This document shows, piece after piece, positions 22,401 through 37,400 of a stretch of 64,000 nt of DNA. The DNA comes from Xanthostigma xanthostigma (taxonomy: Eukaryota > Arthropoda > Insecta > Raphidioptera > Raphidiidae), in contig OY754476.1 in NCBI GenBank assembly GCA_963575645.1, positions 5,084,001-5,148,000 on the forward strand. Reading direction: 5' to 3'. A program made the position numbers and the translations under genes. Under the pieces are notes generated by a model, which worked only from the letters and a program-made list of their open reading frames with translations, did not search any database and had not been told where the DNA came from. Position 1 is the first letter of the stretch. The number at the start of each line of letters is the position of its first letter.

Positions 22401-25400
22401 TTGTTTATAAATATACAAACAAAATGAACAAGCTATTAAAAACCAGGTGTAAATAAGCAAATTGCTTTCTTTTGATGTAACAGTGTTTCTTGTTTTGTAG
22501 AGTAAAGTTGCACAACTGTTTTTGATTATTATTTGAATCGTCATTATACATTCTTTTTTGCACGACCCCCCTCTATAAAGTAGCTGCTTTTCATGTGTAT
22601 AAAGCTGTCCATTTCGCACTAGTGTGTAAAGTAAAATTCAATTTTACTAATCTAATAATACTTTCCATCAACCTGTTAGTTTCCATTTTACAATCAACAG
22701 TGACAGCAAAGTAGGCGTATAATACGCGCCACGAATCTAAAAGGTTCGGAAGTTAGTCACAAACAGCGTCGCAAAGGCACATTTTAGAGCCGTTGATACT
22801 CCCACCACCTCCCAGCTACCTGCACGGAACGTGCGCTCGTTAGTGATTGGCCGTGATCGCTCGTTGCCTTTGTCACTTGTCGCTTTCCTGCTTTAAAGTA
22901 CAGTCGAGTACGCTATTGTCGGCTTGTTATTGTTATTTAGTTTTTTTGAGTTGGAACAGACTGTATAAGCGCAAGCCCGCATTCACATCTAACTTCCGAG
23001 CCTTTTAGATTCGTGGCGCGTATTATAGTTATCGTAAACAATAAAAATAGATTTCATAAAAATGGTAAAATATACAAGTTTACGAATATGCCACTTTTTA
23101 CACTCTGTAATCTGCATTTATCGAGGAAGGCTATATATAATATCACGCTACGACCATTAGGAGCGGAGCATTAATGAAAAATGTTGCATAATGTATCTCA
23201 AAAATAAGCTTCTATTCAGGTGAAATGCACTAACTAAATATACTCACATTAGCGTTGTGAGTACACAACGTCGGATGGCTCAATCGGCAGAGCATGCGAC
23301 TGTCAATATCAGGGTCGTGGGTTCGAGCCCCACGTTGGGCGAATATATTTTTATTTTTTTTATTTTCTACATTGCTTTCTTCTAAGGCTTACATTTAAAT
23401 TTATTTTAATTTTATTTAATCAATTAAAAAAAAATTATTAGTTTAAATTAGTATAAATACTGCTCCGATCATCATGAAAGGACACAACATTCATCTCGGT
23501 AAAGTAACATGAATGTGTGTACTCATGTTCCTCCCTTCCCCATTCGTTCTTTTACAGCCGGTTGAAACCGGACGGGACCGCTAGTGTTCTATAAAAAATT
23601 TCTTGCAGTAGTGTTCTAAGGATTATAATTTTTCCCTAAAAACATAATATAGATATTGATTTCAGGTGATCAATTTAAGGGCATGTAACTTACGTAGTTC
23701 TTTAAATGCCGTACAATAGAAAGGTCGATTGTGACTACAGGTAAAATTTTCGTAAGGGTTTGTTTTTGCACCTGTTCAAGCAGCAACAATGATGTAAGAA
23801 AATGAATAGCCTTCTTGGAAATAAAAGTTTGATGAACTTCGTTATTTTGCTGTATTATTAAATGTAATGAAGCAGAGATATAAAATGCTTGTGAGATCAC
23901 GGCCTCCTTTGATGAGCTCATCTCTTTGTATCATAAAACTCTTTTGGTCAAAGCTGATTTTAAAATGGCGATGTTTAAACAGTGGAACGCTGAGTCGAAT
24001 GCATTACAATATGAAACTATTGATTCGAATATACATGAACTAATCAATTTTCATATAAAAAAATCCATTATTCAAGTTCTTTAATGAAACTATATGCATA
24101 TATTATGTAGTAAACGATAACTCGATTTTTTTCATAAAAAAAACATCAAATGCAAGTTGGGCTTTATTAGATACAGTCTTATTTGAATGTCATGTTTTTT
24201 AATTAAAATTTCGCAATCTACTGTTTTGGCTTTTAGCGTCAATAGCAACTCCAAAATTCGTTGCCAAATTGGTCTCCATGAAAAGCGCTTTTATTTTAAC
24301 GCCTATGTCCACTCTGAAGATCCATTTTAAATATTGGTGAAAACATTTTTGAAATCGGATGAGTAGTTTCGGAGATTACCTCCTACATCCAAACTTTACC
24401 TTTTTTAGATAGACGAATTGGGTATTTTTAACCGACTTCAACAAAAAGGAGGAGGTTCTATGTTCGTCTGTATATTTTTTTTTTTTATGTATGTTCACCG
24501 ATTTCTCCGTCAATTATGGACCGATTTTCATTTTTTTTTTTTTTATTCGAAAGAGTGCACCTCAGAGGTGGTCCCATCGGAACCAAGTCAGGATCTGATG
24601 GTGCAGGAATCCGGAGAAATCGAGGGAAACTCTCAAATTTCAAAGAAACGCATAATGTTTTTTATGTATGTTCACCGATTTTTAGTGTTAGATTAACACT
24701 AAAAAGAGAAAAATAAAATATTTTTAACTAAAAAATTGAACCGACTTCACACTAAAAAGTAAAAAATAATTGCGTATTGAAATGTTTTGGAGTCGGTGTC
24801 AGCCAAAATGAAATCTATTCCGAGAACTACACCGACTCCAAAACATTTCAATACGCAATTATTTTTTACTTTTTAGTGTGAAGTCGGTTCAATTTTTTTG
24901 TTAAAAATATTTTTTATAAGAAACAACACACTACCCAATGACCATGGTTGTGTTTTATTTGAAAAAATGTTAAGAGAATTTTAATGGTTGTTTAATTACT
25001 TATTTAGGGTTAAAAATTCTATCATAAATAAATTATTGCAACTTGTAACATAAGTGCGGATCATTAATTGCTACGTGTTGCCCTCTCTCTTTACTAAAAT
25101 TCTAATATGGCATACTGCAACAACCTAAAGACTATTTCTGGCAGGCATTATAGCGTTTATTTCGCTGTTTCCTTGGCAGTCTACTCTATACGTTTTAAGC
25201 CTAAGATTAGCTGCTGCTCAAGTATCGAAAAAAAATTTCTTTACTCTGCATATATGGTATACCCTATGAAGTTTTTATATAGTAAGGTGTCAATCCCTCA
25301 TTTGTCGAGTTGTTTGTCATTTCAAAAAAAATACCAAAGTTGTACGAGTATGTTTAAATGATAGTTATTAATTGTTATCCGTTTATTAACCGTTTTCAAA

Positions 25401-28400
25401 TTTGTATTTTTTTGGCGACAAATGTATTTACATTATACAGTATTTCTAATCTTGGCAACGCTTATGTCCAATGACGAGGTCTCTCGACAATTTATGAACA
25501 GTGGTTTTCAAACTTGAAGTTTCTTCTCAGTTCTTTCGTTGCTATTTTTTGTACTACTGTTTTCAGTTCAGTTTTAAATTAAGATTCATACATATTTGCT
25601 GATATTTGTTTCTAGTGAAATCAGTAAGACAAGAAGAAATAGTTGTAAAAAATCTAAGATGAAAATATTTATCTGAGTTTTTTCTGCGTATTTACGATAG
25701 TTCGGTGCAATTTTTTTTATCTAAGTGACAATAAGCATTTTACGTATTTTATCAACAAATGATTTTTTTCTTTTTATATATATGAAACAAAAGAAAGTAT
25801 CTACCATATCTCAACATAATAGATTATTATTTATTGAAGGCAGTATCGTAAAGTTTGATTTTGGAATTTGTATTAAGAAATTGAAAGCAGCGAAATAAAT
25901 TAAAACAAACATGCGAAATAATTGTTCTTTATCTGACGTGATATAGGTTTGCAAAAATAGGAATACTGATTTGTAAATTTCTGTTGATTATAATTTGCCA
26001 ATAATTTAATCTGTGATCTATCTCTTTCTCTCTTGATTAGCCCAGAACTACAAACTGGCTAGTTTACACAGTGCGAGCTGCTGACTAGACAGTAGACAGC
26101 TACTCGGCTTGTCTACTCGTACGCCAGTAGCTCGGCTCGCCTTTGCTGTCTACACGATACGAGTAGCTGCTGTCCAGTCTTGCGAGTTGCAGATGTCGAA
26201 TTCGTTAAACACTACGCAGGCGCAGCACAAAACACGGGTTCCGCTCAGTAGACTATCCCGCTCGCATTGGCGAGCTACTGCCGAACGCGTCCAAGCGATG
26301 CGAGCGACGGCCGAGCTGCTGTCATGTACGAGTTGCTGGCGGGCGAGCATGCGAGTGAAAACAAAAAATGTTGAAGTAACTCGGATGCGAGCTACTGTCT
26401 AACTCGCACGTGCGAGTTACTCGTAAGTGACGTCCAAACAGTGCGAGTTACTGCAGTGCAGCTACTCGGCAGGCTGACACGTACGCTAGCTCGCACTGTG
26501 TAAACTAGCCATTAAACTGAATTATTATTGACGCACATAATGGTTTTGCTACCGTTGCATCTTAAAAATGAAAAGAAAATCGAGGCCACAAAATATGCCC
26601 TTTTAAATCAACTTTATTTTGAAAATGTCAACGAAACGTGTTATTTGGATAGAGGTTGTCCACGCCAGCCTTGTTTGTTAAAAAATATTGTATATAAACT
26701 TGGTAAACACGGAAGTTTGTGCCAAGAGTGGCCGATTTTCAAAATAGTGACTCATATCTACAATCCCGCGTATGTAGGTACAATAAAAAAAGCATGTTTA
26801 TTCTAATTTTCAGTCCGACCTCATGGCATTGTCACAAGACAAAGTGGATTATGTAAAATTTTATACTTGCGCTTGTACAGTCTGTTGAAAAACTACAAAC
26901 TCGCAACTCAACAAATCTAAAATAACAATAACAACTTGACAATAGCGTACTCGACTGTACTTTAAAGCAGACAAGTGACAATGGCAACGAGCGATCACGG
27001 CCAATCACCGACGAGCGCACGTTCCGTGCAGGTATCTGGGAGGTGGTGGGAGTCTCAACGGCTCTAAAATGTGCCTTTGCGACGCTGTGTGTGACTAACT
27101 TCCGAACCTTTTGGATCCGTGGCGCGTATTATACCCGCGGTTGAGAAAAAGAAAGAGTAGTATTCAACAATAACTTACCTGTGTTCTTTCGTAGCTACTA
27201 AATTGCTGTGTATCGATTCGTCTTAGTGATTGGGTATATGACGTCACCACGTATTTAGTATGGCGGATGACAGACGCAAATTCTTGACTACGGTAAAAAA
27301 AGAAATACAAATGACTATTGTCGGAGTGTTGAAGGCACTTCGGCTACAATGAAAAACCTGAATCACTGTTCTATTTCGTCACCAAAAAATTATACATACG
27401 CCACCTGACTTGTGGATGCAGAAATTACCTATTCTACATATAGATAGGTAACATGCTTGCTTCATGAGTCTATTTGAGCGTTGAGTCAAATATTTTAACT
27501 GCCAATTTGAAACGGGTACTTTGAACTTTGCAAAGAATGAGTAATTTTTTTAAGTTCTATGAGACGATTTACATAAATGACTAACTTACCGGTACCGGAA
27601 TGCGAGATAAAGCTAAATGTCAAAATTCAAACCTATAGTTGTTATTTTTTATATAGGTACATGTGAATATCTACTACGTATTGCAGTCACTAAAAAACAT
27701 TTAAAAAATTGCATCTCCTTAACAAAAGACCACTATCAAGCTTACAATAATAAAGTTTTGAGGTTCAAAACTATAAGTTACTAGAGTGAGCTGTGCGAAT
27801 TATTCGCACTAAATAAGTATAATAATTATCACTTTACAAAATTATTTTTTAAATATGATTGCAGGTATTCATTTCGTTTCTAATTTTGCACACTGCTTAT
27901 AACGTTCTTCTTTTTGTTGTATTACAATATGAAGCTCAGATGACAGATCGAAGAAATATTTTACTAAAATTGTCATATAGAGGTGCAAGTAGCAAAAGCG
28001 TTGAGCTAAGCCGTCAGATGGCATCATGCAGCATTGCTATGACGTTGTTCAGCGTTGCTCGCTGTTTCAAAATTAAAGTCGTCAGATGGCAGTATGCAGT
28101 ATTGTGTCTGTTGTATTACAATATGAAGGTCAGATGACAGATCGAAGTGTTGACATTGTTTCAAAATTAAAGCCGTCAGATGGCAGACGTTGTTCAGCGT
28201 TGCTGTATTTTAATTAATTTACAAAAACAAAAGCAATGATAAATTTTTTAGTTGTCGATGTCAGTAGAGCAAGCAATTATCTGTGAAATGATATATAATT
28301 TATGTGGAGAAATTGTGAGGTTTTTTCTAAAAAGGGGGGCAAACATCTTTAACCTAAGCGTATTAATATATAATATGATAGTAATTAATTTGGTAGCGAC

Positions 28401-31400
28401 CTCAGAACTTTATTATTTTACGCACTTTAGTACACCCTTTTTTGAAGGAGATTTAATATTTTTTTTGAGTTTTTTTTATTAATAATAAATTATTGTCGTT
28501 TACCTATACGTTATATAAATTATTAATGTCATCATTATAAAATTTAAAAAATATGGAAATATTTGTGGTTTATAAATTTGGTATTTTATAAATGGTATTT
28601 CTTCCGTTTTCCTCAAACGCATTAGATTATTTCTGTAGTTGCATGGCAAAGTTGAGTATGTAGCATTTTTTATATTTAGGTACATCAGATAAAATAGCTC
28701 TGTTTTTGTTGCAACGAAAAAAGACTTAATTAAATCCTTATTATAAAATATTTATTTCTTAATACGTTAAATGGCGCACAAAAAACTCAAATGTAATCAA
28801 CGTGTAGGTACCAATATAACTAAACCCCAGGAAAGTCGCAACGTATAATAGTTTTTATAGGTCACCGTTAATTTTTGTATCGAGAGTTAAATTTAGAATT
28901 CATGTTCTCATTGTCTGCAAGTACATATTTTTAATAATACATTTGTCTAGAAACAGTTTTCACTACATAGCAGTAAAAAACTATGCAAAAAAAGATAAAA
29001 ATATAAAATAAAAATATGCAAAGTATTTTTTTGGCGTCAGGAATATAACCGAATTCCTAGGGATGACGTTGTTGAACAATTCAGATTTTTATTATCTTCT
29101 GTTAAAAAAACTCGTTCCCACACGGTCACATCCGCGATTTGGTGAATTTAATTTGGATTTTCATTATAATGATAATAAATTATAAATAAATCGTGGAAAT
29201 TCGTATCCTCAAAAAATAATACATTAAGTATATTATACTAGCGGTCCCGCCCGTTCTCACCCGGGTGCAAAAGAACGAATATGGGGGGAGAGGAACATGA
29301 ATACGCACATTCATCTTAGTTTACCGAGATGAATGTTGTGTCCAAATTTCATGATGATCGGAGTTACCGTTCAAACGTTTTTGCCACATTTTTCATTGAT
29401 GCTCCGCTCCTATTGATCGTAACGTGATATTGTATAGCCTATAGCCTTCCTCGATTAAAAAAATTGTTTTCAATTCGAACCAGTAGTTCCTGAGATTAGC
29501 GCGTTTAACCAAACAAACAAACTCTTCAGCTCTATATATTAGTATAGATAATATATATATTTTATATTTATAAAAAAAAATGCAAACGCTCTATTTTTAT
29601 AAAATTTATATTAAAATTCCTGAAATACTAAGTATATGTCCAAATGTCATTATTATTTATCATATAAAACTATTTTGAATAATTGTATAAACTACGTCAT
29701 CCTAGAACGTGTTAAAATTTATATTAAAGGTGAGTCATTTTACTGAATATTGATTTATTGAATATAAATTGGCAATTCAATGTGGGCACACCATTTCTTC
29801 AAAATGCTTGGCATTGAATTTTTTTTTTAAATCCCGAACATTGATCGTCTATATTCGGAAGAAAGTTGTACCAATATAAACTTCAACAAATTTCAAATAA
29901 TTCACAGAAAAAAAAATACTAGGTCTAGTTATATAATATGTGCCATGGCGTCTTTTCTTTTATTTTTTCACTAGCGGTCCCGTCCAATTTCACCCGGGTT
30001 CAAAAGATGGAATGGGGAAGGAAGGGATATGAGTACGCACGTTCATATTAGTTTACCGAGATGAATGCTGTGTCCAAACTTCATAATAATCGGAGTTACC
30101 GTTCAAAAGTTTTTGTCGTTAAAAAGCAGTATTTATAGTTTTTTTAAGTAATTTTCTTTTAATATAATAAATATTTAATTGAAAACACTGTAGGAAAATT
30201 ATTTTTATATATAGGTACCTATAGTTGTAACAGTTTTCGAATGAGCTATTAATTAGATTTATTTAATTTTAATTATTCGTAATAAAATTTTTAAAAAATT
30301 GAAATGTAAGCCTTAGAAGAAAGCAATGTAAAAAATAAATAAAAATATATTCGCCGACGTGGGGCTTGAACCCAAGACCCGGGCATTAAGAGTCTTACGC
30401 TCTACCGACTGAGCTATCCGGGATTGTAACCGTCACGCGCTAATATTGCAATATTTAGTTAAGACATTTCACCTGCTAATATTTGTCGGACGGACTAATT
30501 TTGAGATACATCTTGCAACCTTTTTCCGCTCCACTTTGTCGTAGCGTGATATTATATAGCCTATAGCCTTCCTCGATAAATGGGCTATCCAACAAATTAT
30601 TTTTTTTCAATTCGAACCAGTAGTTTCTGAGATTAGCGCGTTCAACCAAACAAACAAACTCTTTAGCTTTATATATTAGTATAGATTTGTGTGAAAAATA
30701 GTTCGGACCTGATATTATCATTATTGATTTTCAACTTATCATCGATTAATAATAATCAATTTAGCACAAAAACTGTTGTTTTTTTTTATTTTAGAAGTAT
30801 TATCAAGTATATTAGTAATGTGTAATCATCATGACTAGTTACACTAATAATGAGTGCTACATATAAACAATAATTGTATCTAAAAACTGATAATTCTATC
30901 TCTTGACTCACCTGTAATTTTTAAAATATTATAACGTAGCGTATACTAATGAAATCATCAAAATATATACTCATTACTGATAAGTGCAAAACAAATTTAG
31001 ATGAACTAACGATTAATTATAGAAAAATCTTTATCTTTGTTCTTCAGCTAAAGATATAATACCAATCAGTATATTTGTTAGTTTCCCAATATGTGTTAAT
31101 ATTAGCAAAAAAATTAGTAAATCTCTGGGTAAAGATAACTTCAAGATAAATGTTATTGATAATTAAATTTGTACTTATTTTGTACCTAAATAGGAAAACG
31201 TATTAATAAACTGCGCGAGTGCAATTTGATGACAACGTAACATTATTTTATTACAGCTGTAACTTTACACATTGTCAGATTACACATAACTAACCCTTGA
31301 TTCAAATACGGTCACCGTTTCAGAAAATTGTACAAGTTAATAAAATTAATTTCCTCAATAAATTAAATTATCGACCAATTTTTCAGACAAATATATTAAC

Positions 31401-34400
31401 AAAAAATAATAATTAATACATTGACGTTTCGGTCCGGATTTGGATCTTCTTCAGAAATATGTAATCTAAAAAGTATAAAAAAGAATTAAGTATCTACTTA
31501 TTTTACAAATAGAATTAAGATTGAATTTTTTAAATAATTTTTGAAAAATTGGTCGATAATTTTATTTATAGAAGTATTCTAATCAGACGTTAATCAAAGA
31601 TTTGAAAATCAATTTTCTTTCATATTTATAAATAAACCTAGCTATTCGACAACCCCCACTAACTTTCTTGTAAAATATGAGCAGTCCTATTAAGTCCCCA
31701 CAGTCTCCCTCCTTGTATGTCCTATAGAAAGAACTAGTCATACCGTGTCCGGTGATATGAAAATTAGATGAAAATTCTTAAAGCCATTTGTTTAAATGTA
31801 TTTTTACCGGCTTTTAGGGGGATATTTGAGCTAAAATAGATTTTGTGATTTCGTCTCGACGTGTGATTGTCCCAAACACGCATACAAAATTTCAGCTTTA
31901 GCGACCCAGAGGTTTGGACACTACATGCGACCATAGAAAGACGAAAGACAGATTAAAAAAAGTCACCTTTTTGGGTTTAATATCAAAAACTAAAAATCAA
32001 TTTTTTTCCATTATCACAAGGTTTTCCCTATAAAGATCGTACTTCATATATGAAAGAAAAACACACTGATTAAAAAAAAAACAATAAAGAAAAACATCGG
32101 AAAATCCCAAATCAAAGATATTTTCAAGAAAAATAAATGACATTTGCTCACATGGATAATAAAGTATTAAATATTATATTGTTTATCTGAAGACAAAAGT
32201 ATGACTCATCGTTGCATATATGCATGTATAGTTTATGGTTAGAATCTTTCATTTTGCATAAAATTAATTCATTTGTTTCGACCTTCGGCAAAATGCACTC
32301 AATTTCATTGGAAACAAGATATCCGGATTTTATATTTACGGTTATAGGTATAACAATAAATTATAATTTGACAGTACCACTTAAGTTTTGCAGAAACACA
32401 ACAAATCACATAAGTACTAACTGATTTCGAACAAGCTACATATGAGATTAATAATATAGTTGAATAATATAAGGGCCCGTGTCGTCTAACTACTGAGTAC
32501 TAGATAGTGTAGTAGACGGAAATTATATTTAGGAATGACAATTTTGTGTCTCAAGTACTAACCGAAACATCGTCCCGTAGAATTTAACAATTTTTTGACG
32601 TGATAACGTCTTATAAATTGATGAAACACCGGCTGCACGCACGAAAAAGAGTAACGTTCCGCAAGCGAGAGCGCGATATAAGCGATAGTCTCTCTCTTCT
32701 CGCGTGACGTCAGAGAGTAGTGTGCGTTCAACATTTTTTTCGGCTGTTCCAGCGAAAGCTACATCTGACAGATGGCCAGATAAATTATACGGTTTGTTAA
32801 CAAATATATAATATATATACATTCTTTTAAATGTCTTTTATAATTGCTTAAAAATATGTATTTTGCTTTGGTTGATCAAATTATTAGTCGGTAAAAATAT
32901 AGTTTGACAGCTACTAAAATTTAGGTTATGTATTATTAAATATGATATTCGAGCGGAATACGTTATCACGTAAAACTATCGTCCGTAAACTGACTTTACA
33001 GACAACCAATTTTGTTTTCAATAATAAGGTAAAAGTTTGGGGTTGTTCATTTAAATAAAATTGTTGTCATTCAGACCAACAGACATCTGATTGCTAGTTC
33101 TGCTGTGTTGAGTTTCAACCGATCAATCTAGATACTAATCACGTAGTTTTATTGATATTTAAATTTATGGGACAGAGTATAGCCGCGTTTTTCGAAAACT
33201 TATTTTCACCCAATTTGATTTAATTTACTTACTAGTTTAGGTTAAGTGCAGGCAAAACCGTTTCATTTTCTGCCTGGATGAAAACAGGTACGTATTTATA
33301 CGAAATTTAAAGTAACTTAAATAAGTTTTTGTGACGAAATTATGAATATTTTAAGGATTACATGAGTCATCTACATATCATCATAAAACTATGTAAAATG
33401 TTAAAATTCTTCAAAGAAAATTATCATATTTAGGTAGAAATATTGAGGCAAGAAAGACCAGTTTCAGGATATTATATAATAAAATGCATTAATATTATAA
33501 TAATATGGAAATGAGGGTTCGGTTTTCTGTTTCATATATTGGTATAAAAAAATCCGGTTAGGATTGTCTTCAAAACCCCCATTTCTAGTATGCATTAGAT
33601 GTAAATGATTAATAATATAACCTGGTGCCAAAAGTATTACCTTGTATATGCCGCTTACATTAAATAAGGGATGAACCGTAATTTGTAATTGCATATTCAA
33701 AATAAGGGTACTTACGATGTATTTACAGTATGACTCATAGCCATACAGATTTGGATCACGTCATGACTATCAAATTAAATGCGTCTATCTCGATAAAATG
33801 ATAACAGATAATCATTCAACATTGAGACAGATATAGCCAGATGAAATCATCTGATATTTCAATTATTTACTAAATACGCATTTGTTTTAAAAATTAATAA
33901 TTTGCTATATGAAAAAATATATGAGGATGAATTGTGTTGCGACTCTTAAAATCTTTGATTTCTGTCATCGAACACACCCTGAAAATGATCTGATCGCTTT
34001 TTACGAAAGCCCAGAACTGGATTTTATTGTTGGATTAAATGCCGCCAATGGTTTCTTGATCATACTAACAGTTCAACATAGCCTAATTTTGCTTTGTATA
34101 TATGTATATATCGTAATGATACTATTTAAATAGGGGTGTATTTCTAGCATAGTATGATTCATTCACCACGTGGCTGTCAAACTCATACCCGACCGTTTGC
34201 TGTTATGGTATGACGTGTTAAAAACAATAGATTTCGGCTTCTATTCAATACCGGAGAGGGGTTTATATTTATATAAAAGAGCCGTTGAACTGTCGACTGA
34301 GGGATGTTTAACATGAGTCACCGTTCATTTTGCCAGATTTCTCTCGATTATTATTTATCGACATTAAAACGGGACCCCATGTACACTTCATCAGTCCTGA

Positions 34401-37400
34401 TACTGATAAGTGATGATTCAGTGCCCCCTTTTTATGGTTTGTAGACATTGATTCGATATTTTTTTTCAAGAACGTTTGGCAAGTGATTACAAGTATTGCA
34501 TAATATCTTCGTTTGCTTTTATGGCCTCACTGTGAGTCAGTACTTATCTCATTTTAGCCGACTTAAAAAAAGATAAAAGCTCTGTTCCACCATCTCTGCG
34601 AACGATCATAGAGCCGTCACAGTCATGTGCAGTAGCTAAAAACGAAACTCTCGGTTTTGGAACACGTTTAGCTACTGCGCATGACTGTGACGCTTCTGCT
34701 ACCGATCGCAGAGAGGTAACAGAGCTATTATATATTTAAAAAAAAATGTGTTTGTTCAGCCATAACTTTTTGACGGGTTTACCGATTTGAAAAATTTCGA
34801 CGCTGTTTTGTTAAGCTTAAAAAAGATTATACAAAAATAATTGAATGAATGTGAACTTATGTTCGTTTTTTATGTGAAATGATATTTCAGGAACGGAAGT
34901 GCATATAATAACATATTGCAACTGCGGAAAATGCGATTTCGTATAACGATTTATGCTCACTTCACAACCGTTGTTTAGAAACGACATAATTAGATCATAG
35001 GAGTGTGGGTGTGATCGACGTTATTATTGAATACTGAATGAATAAGTGATATTTCAAATATACACATTGCGGTTAAATGTATTTCCTTGTACTGTTGAAC
35101 TACTTTGTCCAAAAAAAAAAAAATGATTATTATTTGACGTTACCATATTTCATAGAACGATATTTACTGTAATAGAACGGAAAATGAATGCAAATTATTA
35201 CGTTGTGATCGGAAGGGAAATCCTTGTCAAATAGGTCTCAGGCGTCCGTTTCAATATAATCATGAACCCTATTGAGTAATGTTTATTACGTGAAATATAG
35301 GTATGTAAATTGTGCCATAGTATGTACACATACTTTAATTCATTTTATTACACTAATACATACATATGGATAGCGCAAAACATCTGTCAACTACGCACAA
35401 AACATTTATGTAAACTAGACATGTAGGTACTCCATGGAAAAGAAATCTGATTAATAACCAGACTATGAAGAAATTGTTTGAAGTTAATTATTCCTCGAAT
35501 TTAATTCATATCAAATTCGGAATTGACAATGGAAAGGTAGCTCTTTCCACAATAAGTATTGCAACTTTTAGAAATGAAAATGGGTACACCTTTTTACCAA
35601 TATTTTTTTTGTGACACAATAAAAAAAATTGTTCCTCTCGGAAAAAAATCACAAATTTTTAATTTCTCTAAATGGTACCTATTTTGACGACTTATACATC
35701 TCTTAAATAGAGCTGTTGCCCGTGAAAAAAAATCGTTAGGGGATTGAAGGTTGAGAGCCATTGCCTTGGTGACCAATGATTCAACCTTGCCTTGCCCAAT
35801 GCAAATTTCAAGTCAATGTACTAGATATAGTTACTGAGTGAACAAGTTAAATTGTCGTATATCTGGTTGACTATAAGCATTCTGACTTAACTCCTTGTGA
35901 CGTCACGTTAATGAACCAACAGACATGAATGCACATCGTTTTTCTTCGTCGTACGCATATGTATTTATACGCTTAATAAACAAGGAGGACAAAATAGATG
36001 TACTAGAACAGATGTCTGACTAAAGCTGTCTTTATCGTTTCGAAAGCAGTAAATAAAGAAAGCGCTAGAACATACTGGACGAAGCGAGACCTGTATAGTA
36101 CCTTCTCATTTCGAGTAGATTAGATAAAGATAAATTGTGTTCGTATGTGTATTCTTTTTTGTGTCCTTGTCGCGCCAAATATCATCAGTATGTATCAGAC
36201 AAAGATAGAATGAGAATGAATAATCAGAGGTCGTTTGGTATATATGTATTTATGTATAACGTTGAATGTCATTGTATATGTTCCAAGTATGAATCATCCA
36301 TGTAGAGTAGCTGTTGCTCAGAATATGGAATGAGAAGGGGTAAGGACGAATAGTCAAGTCAGAATTAGTGTTTGTGGTGTGTCACTCCACTCTCCAAAGT
36401 TATTGTTGATCAATTAGTAGTACTGTAGTAGTGATCAGTGATTAAATACGAGAACAAGTTGGTTGTAGGTACCTACTTAATAATAATAAATAATTTAGTA
36501 TTTATATTGTAGGTACAGTGCTCCAACTTTTCAATAGTTTAAAAATAGAACAAAAATAATACAAGCATATACGCAGATTATGTGAATCTTGTTTATTTTT
36601 TAATAAAATTGTAGTGTTATTTGTAGTGAATTGTGCCATAAGTTCATTTTGGATTATACTGACTTATAAAAAATGAGGATAAGAAGAAACGCTCCATGTC
36701 TAGTTTTACAGTTTGTGCCATTTGATCAAAATATCGGTATGTGTTAATCATTTATTTTTAATTGTTGATAAAGCGTTATAAATACTTACTGATAAAAACT
36801 CACAATATTGTTCTGCATTACATGAATATGTTCGATTTTGCTGAGATAAAACTGAGATAAAAAAGAGCCATGATTATATGATAACCAATATCATCAATGT
36901 TGATGTATACCTGAAGGCAATACTCCTTTTATGGCAAATTCCTTTCTCATATTGTCATAATTAACAGACATTGCTTCATTCAGTTGTTTTTGCTGCATTT
37001 CCTGTTTTAAACCGTGTTAAATCTAGGAAAAGACACCGGATATATGCATCAGAATCCAAAGGGGCTACTTTTAAACGCTCATATTGTACATACCCGCTCA
37101 AAGAAGCAAATACAAGGTGACACTAGAAAATTGGCCACTACTCAACCGCGGTGTATTTTTTCAGTTCTGTATCAGAATGGTGAAGAAACTTTCACTTTAG
37201 CGTAGTTTTTTATTAGTAATAACGTCCGCAGCAACTAGATCTATTTTTAGTTTTATTTATCGAGTGCCCCACGCTTCTAAACGTTACAGAAGTGAAAGAA
37301 ATGTATTTTTTGCTTTTAAGTCTGTTAATCTAAGCGTGTTTTTTTTAGATTTGTTTGAAACTATGCATTTCATTATCAAATTTTTAGTCAACAATTAATT

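Noticed and set aside
23269-23341. Functional tRNA genes (also 30352-30423 and 17729-17816)
   Set aside because: Anticodon and acceptor stems contain mismatches and all are embedded in dispersed repeats or followed by A-rich tails.
27258-27350. ATGGCGGATGACAGACGC as an alternative first exon of the phosphatase gene
   Set aside because: Its only nearby donor (ACG|GTAAAA) gives phase 0, which does not fit the phase-1 acceptor of exon 2; the frame ends after 30 codons.
32529-32822. Conserved 97-codon minus-strand frame found twice (also 53229-53468)
   Set aside because: Both lie in near-identical family H repeats; identity of the DNA, not selection on a protein, explains the match.
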